Below are positions 5,372 through 9,818 of a stretch of 9,818 nt of DNA, piece after piece (position 1 is the stretch's first letter; every line of letters begins with the position of its first letter). A program made the position numbers and the translations under genes. Source of the DNA: Actinomycetota bacterium. Its GTDB lineage: Bacteria > Actinomycetota > Thermoleophilia > Solirubrobacterales > Solirubrobacteraceae. Location of the stretch: assembly GCA_005883905.1 (NCBI GenBank), contig VAYD01000165.1, positions 1 through 9,818 on the forward strand, read 5' to 3'. Below the pieces are notes generated by a model. It made no database searches. It saw nothing but the letters and a program-made list of their open reading frames with translations, and had not been told where the DNA came from.

Positions 5372-6868
5372 TCAGGCACGGTGAAGGATGACGTTCGCGT
5401 CGAGCCTGCCGCCGGCGAAGCCCTGCGGGCGCCCGCCGTGGGCGTCGAGGTATGCGAGCTGGCGGGAGACGTCGCCGAGCCCGTCCTTGGAGACGTGGTC
5501 GAGCATCCACGTGCGCAGCGCGACGCCGCCGCCGGCGGTGGCGACGACCTGCAGGGCGCGAGCCTGCTGTGGGAAGTCGATCAGCGAACACGTGCTGATC
5601 AGCCAGTAGCCGCCGCCGGCGCTGCGGCGAGGCACGACGCGGTTGCGGTGCGTATGGCCCCAGATGGCGGCCAGCACCCGCGGATGGCGGTCGAGGACGC
5701 GCAGCAGCGCGCCGCCCCCGGCACTGCTGGTGAGCGGCTGATGGGACACGACCAGCACCCAGCGCGTGCCGGCGGTCGCGAGTTGCTCCCTGAGCCACTG
5801 CGGCTGCCCGGCGTGCACGAGTCCGCCCGAGCCCCCGCCGCGGCGAACGAGGTCGAGCACGACGAGCCGCACGTGCTCGCCGAGGTCGAGGCTGTAGTCG
5901 AGCAGCGCGCCGCCGGAGGAACCGCCGGCAGCCACGCGCAGCCTGCCGACCGCCTCGGCGGCGTCGTGCTCGCGCCGATCGGGATCAGCCGTCACACGGA
6001 CGCCCGCGTCGGCGGCGAGCTGCTCGATCAGCGAGTTCACGGGCGCAGGGCGGGCGATGCCATCAGGGGACACGGCAGAGGCGGCGGCGGTGACCGGAAC
6101 CCGCAGATGCGAGGGCAGCTCCCACACCGCGCGGTCGCCGATTGCGATCTGGCGCGTGAGCGCGGTCGGCGCCACGATGCCCTGCACGAGCAGGTCGTGA
6201 TCGCCGAGCACCGGACAGATGTGGCCGGTGGCCTGGCCCCGCGCGCGAAACGGCGCGGTCGCCGCCTCGAGCAGTCCGGGGTGGCGGGGCGCGTCGAGGT
6301 CGGGCCGGTAGTAGAACGGGTCCGGATTGCCGGCCTGCTGGATCCCGTGGTAGCCGGGCGCGCCGCTTCCGGGATCGACAGCGCCGCCGGTCAGCACCGT
6401 GAGCGATCGCGTGAGCTCGTTGGCCTGCGCGTTGTCGATCAGGTCGCCGCCCTGGATGACCGCGTCGGGCGCGAGCGCGCCGATGGCGCGCACCGCGCCT
6501 GCCAGGACGTGGGCGGTCAGCGTCTCGTGCGGGCGGAAGGTCGAGGTGAAGGGCGGTCCGAGCCGGGCCAGGAACGGGACGCGGGCCGGCGACTCGGCGT
6601 CGAGCACGTGCGCGTCGCTGACGTGGGCGAGCGTTGCGAGCACCGCGACCGGCGCAGCCCGCGGGGCAAGGTCGGTGCGGTCGATCAGCGGGATGCCGCC
6701 CGTCACGCGCAGGACGCCGCTCCCGGATGGGTCGCCCCAGATGCTCTCGAGCGTCGAGCCGCTCGCAGACGGCCTCGCGCCGCCGCCGCAGGCACCGAGC
6801 CAGAGCGCCAGCGTGCCGCCCACGATCCCGGCGATCGCCTGGCGGCGGGTGATCGCGGGTTCCCTCAT
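5372..6868 (-). CDS. Tat-exported lipoprotein calcineurin-like metallophosphoesterase
   Basis: A 498-residue extracytoplasmic hydrolase. The N-terminus has twin arginines in TRRQAIAG (7-14), a hydrophobic stretch and lipobox LGAC (C27), so it is probably exported by Tat and lipid-anchored outside the membrane. Metal-site motifs appear in order: HVSDAHVLD (D85, H87), QGGDLIDN (D142), LGDHDLL (222-225), VVSHQPL (H376) and WGHTHRNRV (H405, H407). The usual GNHD is GDHD here. Long inserts separate the motifs, as in the PPA1498-type actinobacterial family (TIGR03767) that also has Tat signals; that assignment is from memory. The substrate is unknown: a phosphodiester or phosphomonoester in the cell envelope is likely. 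The open frame extends upstream, but the ATG at 6868 is chosen for the signal peptide and because it overlaps the permease stop as ATGA. Translation should be coupled to the permease. Confidence 0.92.
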   Translation of the reverse strand: MREPAITRRQAIAGIVGGTLALWLGACGGGARPSASGSTLESIWGDPSGSGVLRVTGGIPLIDRTDLAPRAAPVAVLATLAHVSDAHVLDAESPARVPFLARLGPPFTSTFRPHETLTAHVLAGAVRAIGALAPDAVIQGGDLIDNAQANELTRSLTVLTGGAVDPGSGAPGYHGIQQAGNPDPFYYRPDLDAPRHPGLLEAATAPFRARGQATGHICPVLGDHDLLVQGIVAPTALTRQIAIGDRAVWELPSHLRVPVTAAASAVSPDGIARPAPVNSLIEQLAADAGVRVTADPDRREHDAAEAVGRLRVAAGGSSGGALLDYSLDLGEHVRLVVLDLVRRGGGSGGLVHAGQPQWLREQLATAGTRWVLVVSHQPLTSSAGGGALLRVLDRHPRVLAAIWGHTHRNRVVPRRSAGGGYWLISTCSLIDFPQQARALQVVATAGGGVALRTWMLDHVSKDGLGDVSRQLAYLDAHGGRPQGFAGGRLDANVILHRA

Positions 6869-9219
6869 GGCAGCCCCGCCACGATCGGCTCGCGGCAGGC
6901 GCGGCGCGCCACCCACCAGACGGCGATCGCCGAGAGCAGGGCAAGTCCCACGATGACGGCAGCGACCTCGACCGGACCCGCAGCGAGCGCAAGCGAGACG
7001 TAGCCGGCCGCGATGTGGCCCAGCTGCGGCCCGAGCAGGAGGCGTTCCAGCAGCACCGCGACGAGCGCCGCGGGTGCGACGACGGCGAGCGCCGCGCCCG
7101 CGAGCAGCAGGCGCACGCCGCCGCCACCGGCGCCCGACGCGCGCAGGACCGCGATCGTGCCACGGCGCTCGTGCGCCGTCAGGGCCAGAGCCTGGATGAG
7201 CGTGTAGAGGCACACGAGCCCGTCGATCAGGGCCACCGCCCGCAGTACCGCGGTCAAGGCCCGGACGAGGGCGTCGCCCCTACCGGTGATCGTCCGCGTC
7301 CCTGAGACGCCACCTCCCGCGCCTTCGAGCCGGCTCGCGACGCTTGCGGCGTCCGCGCCCGGCTTCAGGCGAACGGCGATCTGCTCCGGCGCGGACGGAT
7401 CGTGTGCGAGAAGCGCCGCGGCGGGGATGTACGCCACGCGCCCGTCGTGGTCGAGCGCGCTGACGATGCCCGACACGCGTAGGCGCAGCTCGTCTCCGCC
7501 GGGCAGCGCCAGCGCCAATGTGGAGGAAACGCTCAGGCCGAGTGCCTGCGCCAGGCCGTTTCCCACCTCTGCCTCATGGGTGCCGCGTAGGCGCCGTCCG
7601 TCGACGAGCGGCGGCGCCTCGAACGGGGTGTGGTCACCTGGGTACGCGATGACGTCGACCGTCTCCCCGAGCGAGAACGAGTCCACCGCAGTGACGTCGT
7701 AGCGCGGCGCCGCGTCAGCCACGCCCGCGGTCTCGCGGACCTGCTGCACGGCCGACGCGGGCTGCGAGTCGGTCAGCTGGTAGCGGCGGCCGAGCGTCGC
7801 GGGATCGTTTTCGAGCGCAGAGAGCTCGCTGGCAAGCGCGAGCAGGAGAAGGACGAATGCCGCCGAGGCGCCGAGCATCGTCAGCGTCGCGACGAGGCGC
7901 ACGCGCCGGGCGGCGACGAGCCTGGCGCCGAGACGGACCAGCCCGCCGCGCCGCGGGCGCGCCGCGGCGCGCCCGCCCCCCCGCAGCTCGGCGCCGCGCA
8001 GCAGCTCGACCGGCCTGCGTCCCGCCGCGCGCCATGCAGGCCAGGTGCTCGTGATCGTGGGGAGCAGCACCGCGAGCGCGAAGCACCCCGCCAGCGGGAG
8101 CCACAGCGCGCCGCCAGGCCCCCGCTCGTTGAGGAGGGCAAGCAAGCGTGTGTCGGGGCCGTTTGCAGCCAGCGCGCCGGCCACCACCCCGAGCGCGGCT
8201 GCGGGCACGGCGACGATCAGCATCTCCAGTGCCGAGACGAGCGCCACCTGGCGGCGGGTTGAGCCGATCGCGCGCCGGACGCCGATCGCCCGCAGCCGCC
8301 GCTGCACCTCAGCGCGCGCGGCGGCGCCGAGCATCACGCCTGCGGTGAGCAGGGCGATCGCCGACAGCGCGCCCAGCAGCGCGATCACGATCCCGGCGGC
8401 CTGATCGATCAGGACGCGCACTCCGCTGCGGGTGATGAAGCGCAGGCCGTGCACGCCGTAGCCGGTCGCGCGCGCCTGGACGAGCACCGCGTCGAGCTGC
8501 GCCGGATCGCGCAGCCAGATCTTCGCGAGGTTGACGGCGCCTGGAGCCTGGGCGCGCCGCTTGATCCGAGCGAGGCGCCGCAGCACCTCGTCGCGCGAGA
8601 CGTGCAGCTGCCGCGACAGGCGCTGGATCTGCGCCTCCGACAGCTGGGGGAGGCGTGCCTGCAGCGCGCCGGCCATGACGTAGAGCCGAGGCTCGGCCAG
8701 CGGAAACGCGACGTTGTCAGGCGCCTGCGCCAGCCCGACGATTTGCTGCGGCCCAAACGCCCCGACCTCGATCGTGTCGCCGACCCGCAGGCCCCAGGCG
8801 CTCGCGACGCCCTGCTCGAGGACGACGCCCCCGGCCGCGTCCGAGAGATCGTGGCCCGACACGATCGAATAGCCGCGCGGGCCGGGGCCGATCTCCTCGA
8901 CGACCCCACTGCCGCTGCTGTCCCCGCCCGCGGACAGCTGTACGCCCGTGTGCTCATCGCTCAGCGTGTACGCGGCGACGCCGGGGAGCGCGGCGATGCG
9001 GCTCGCGATCCGGCCGGCCGGCTGCGCGTCGAACCGCGCGATCACGTCGGGCAGGTCCGCGGCGCCGGCGCTGCGCGAGAAGCCGGTCGAGAGCCCGTAT
9101 CCGACCGTTGCTGCTGTCGCGAGCATCGCGGCGGCCATCGCGATCCCCATCCCGACGAGGACGGCGTGTCCGCGCCGGGCGCGCACGCCGTGCAGGGCCG
9201 CCCACAGGGCGTCGCTCAT
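6865..9219 (-). CDS. FtsX/MacB-type ABC transporter permease, two-repeat form
   Basis: A 784-residue membrane protein with about eight helices: 19-42, 272-300, 326-352, 372-392, 440-464, 652-680, 702-728 and 748-770. Two large extracytoplasmic domains (about 43-268 and 465-650) resemble MacB periplasmic core domains, with motifs such as VVLEQGVASAWGLRVGDTIEV and AEVGNGLAQALGLSVSS. Conserved cytoplasmic coupling stretches follow the paired helices: RRLRAIGVRRAIGSTRRQV (307-325) and HERRGTIAVLRASGAG (683-698). This class (type VII ABC) usually does not carry solutes through the membrane; it transmits ATPase motion to the outside, as in lipoprotein release, efflux coupling or wall-hydrolase control. 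The first outer domain carries a charged helical stretch (about 192-226). The ATG at 9219 overlaps the ATPase stop (ATGA) and has GGAG 8 bases upstream. The Arg/Gly linker near 411-426 is encoded by a perfect GC palindrome. Confidence 0.93.
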   Translation of the reverse strand: MSDALWAALHGVRARRGHAVLVGMGIAMAAAMLATAATVGYGLSTGFSRSAGAADLPDVIARFDAQPAGRIASRIAALPGVAAYTLSDEHTGVQLSAGGDSSGSGVVEEIGPGPRGYSIVSGHDLSDAAGGVVLEQGVASAWGLRVGDTIEVGAFGPQQIVGLAQAPDNVAFPLAEPRLYVMAGALQARLPQLSEAQIQRLSRQLHVSRDEVLRRLARIKRRAQAPGAVNLAKIWLRDPAQLDAVLVQARATGYGVHGLRFITRSGVRVLIDQAAGIVIALLGALSAIALLTAGVMLGAAARAEVQRRLRAIGVRRAIGSTRRQVALVSALEMLIVAVPAAALGVVAGALAANGPDTRLLALLNERGPGGALWLPLAGCFALAVLLPTITSTWPAWRAAGRRPVELLRGAELRGGGRAAARPRRGGLVRLGARLVAARRVRLVATLTMLGASAAFVLLLLALASELSALENDPATLGRRYQLTDSQPASAVQQVRETAGVADAAPRYDVTAVDSFSLGETVDVIAYPGDHTPFEAPPLVDGRRLRGTHEAEVGNGLAQALGLSVSSTLALALPGGDELRLRVSGIVSALDHDGRVAYIPAAALLAHDPSAPEQIAVRLKPGADAASVASRLEGAGGGVSGTRTITGRGDALVRALTAVLRAVALIDGLVCLYTLIQALALTAHERRGTIAVLRASGAGGGGVRLLLAGAALAVVAPAALVAVLLERLLLGPQLGHIAAGYVSLALAAGPVEVAAVIVGLALLSAIAVWWVARRACREPIVAGLP
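7953..7976. repeat. 24-bp perfect GC-only palindrome followed by a C7 run
   Basis: Bases 7953-7976 equal their own reverse complement, centred on CCGCGG (7962-7967), and are immediately followed by seven C in a row (7976-7982). It lies inside the permease gene, in the part coding for the Gly/Arg/Ala linker between its two halves. It may only reflect biased codons for GGRAAARPR, but it is a likely spot for polymerase slippage or assembly error. Confidence 0.8.
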
Positions 9220-9818
9220 CCGTTGCGCTCCGCATAGGGTTCGACGCGAACCCCGGGGCCCTCCAGCCGCCCGTCGACGAGGCGCAGGACCCGGTCAGCC
9301 TCGGAGGCCGCGTGCTCCTCGTGGGTGACGAGCATCACGGCGCGTCCCTGGTCGGCGATTGCGCGCAGCGTCGCGAGCACAGTCGCGGCGGAGCTGGTGT
9401 CCAGGTTGCCCGTCGGCTCGTCGGCCAGGACCAGGACCGGGTCGTTGACCAGCGCGCGGCCGATCGCCAGGCGCTGCTGCTCCCCGCCGGAGAGCTCGTG
9501 CGGCGACCGCTGCGCGACGGATGCCACGCCGAGTTCCCCGATCAGGCGCCGCGCGCGCATCGCCCCGCCCGGCGGCGCCCCGGGAAGCTTGGTGGGGAGC
9601 AGGACGTTCTCCTCGCCGGTCAGCTCCTCGATCAGCTCGAAGGATTGGAACACGAAGCCGACGCTGCGCAGCCGGATGCGCGTGAGCTCGCGCTCCGATG
9701 CCCCTGTCAGCGGCTGCCCGCCGACCACGATCCTGCCCTCGTCAGCCGTATCGAGCCCGCCGAGCAGATGCAGCAGCGTCGACTTCCCCGAACCCGAGCG
9801 CCCGATCACCGCAACCAT
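9216..9818 (-). CDS. ABC transporter ATP-binding protein (LolD/MacB class), 5' end outside window
   Basis: Cytoplasmic ATPase partner of the permease. The visible 200 residues contain Walker A (GRSGSGKST, 6-14), the Q-loop (VFQSFELI, Q58), the signature LSGGEQQR (109-116), Walker B (VLVLADEPTGNLD, D133/E134) and the H-loop (VTHEEH, H166). The LLGGLD after Walker A and the GNLD D-loop are typical of the LolD/MacB/FtsE-like class. The ATG at 9818 reads MVAVIGRSGSG, which in this family is an internal position (normally preceded by about 35 residues including the A-loop tyrosine), so the gene is truncated by the window edge and not started there. Its TGA overlaps the permease ATG by four bases. 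The tail after the core (about 188-200, GVRVEPYAERNG) is short. Confidence 0.95.
   Translation of the reverse strand: MVAVIGRSGSGKSTLLHLLGGLDTADEGRIVVGGQPLTGASERELTRIRLRSVGFVFQSFELIEELTGEENVLLPTKLPGAPPGGAMRARRLIGELGVASVAQRSPHELSGGEQQRLAIGRALVNDPVLVLADEPTGNLDTSSAATVLATLRAIADQGRAVMLVTHEEHAASEADRVLRLVDGRLEGPGVRVEPYAERNG

Noticed and set aside
5033..7003. Plus-strand ORF of 656 codons
   Set aside because: It lies opposite the NmrA-like, phosphoesterase and permease genes, all with intact motifs; its translation is low-complexity and spans three real genes.
6869..7213. N-terminal extension of the phosphoesterase frame upstream of 6868
   Set aside because: This would place 115 residues before a clear Tat/lipoprotein signal and overlap the permease C-terminus. 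The ATG at 6868 with the ATGA overlap is the better start.
9818..9818. ATG at the right edge as the true start of the ATPase
   Set aside because: The methionine sits immediately before Walker A; the family needs about 35 residues before it, so the gene begins outside the window.
1..9818. CRISPR array, tRNA, rRNA, transposon ends or phage genes
   Set aside because: No regularly spaced repeats, cloverleaf-like stretch, transposase motif or phage protein was found on either strand by reading.

Overview
The window is compact, very GC-rich bacterial DNA with strong G/C third-position bias, short intergenic gaps and many start/stop overlaps. Together with the protein families present (a LacI regulator with a Gal80-like Gfo/Idh/MocA protein, a cysteine-free HesB-like protein, and a Tat-type lipoprotein phosphoesterase), this suggests an actinomycete-type chromosome. 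Solirubrobacterales/Thermoleophilia is my best guess. That placement rests on protein character only; there is no rRNA or marker gene here. I see no tRNA, rRNA, CRISPR array, transposase or phage gene.

Left part (1-2434, minus strand): a sugar-linked cluster reading leftward. It holds a LacI-family regulator broken by a frameshift/deletion (1377-2434), a small two-helix membrane protein of unknown function (870-1367), and an aldose 1-epimerase that runs off the left edge (1-849). The epimerase is a GTG-start gene, easily hidden by a long antisense ORF.

Control region (2435-2514): divergent promoters share one AT-richer segment. Three LacI-type operator sites built on TGATCGATTCA overlap the -35, the -10/start and the Shine-Dalgarno region. 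A perfect 14-bp inverted repeat (2448-2461 / 2490-2503) is centred on the palindrome GATACTGTATC, which carries both -10 boxes.

Right of it (2515-4191, plus strand): a short ORF with a perfect AAGGAGG overlaps the start of a Gal80-like Gfo/Idh/MocA oxidoreductase (2673-3743). A GFA-family zinc protein (3763-4191) follows.

Right half (4203-9818, minus strand): a tightly packed leftward operon. In transcription order it encodes an ABC ATPase (5' part outside the window), an eight-helix FtsX/MacB-type permease, a Tat/lipoprotein calcineurin-like metallophosphoesterase, an NmrA-like NAD(P)-binding protein, and a HesB-like protein without the iron-sulfur cysteines. The first three overlap by four bases (ATGA), the next gap is 3 bp and the last 41 bp. 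The ATPase-permease-lipoprotein enzyme unit is the best candidate for a system not yet described: a type VII ABC (mechanotransmission) pair that would serve or control an extracytoplasmic phosphoesterase. The plus-strand GFA gene and the minus-strand operon converge at about 4191-4203 with a short imperfect hairpin between them.
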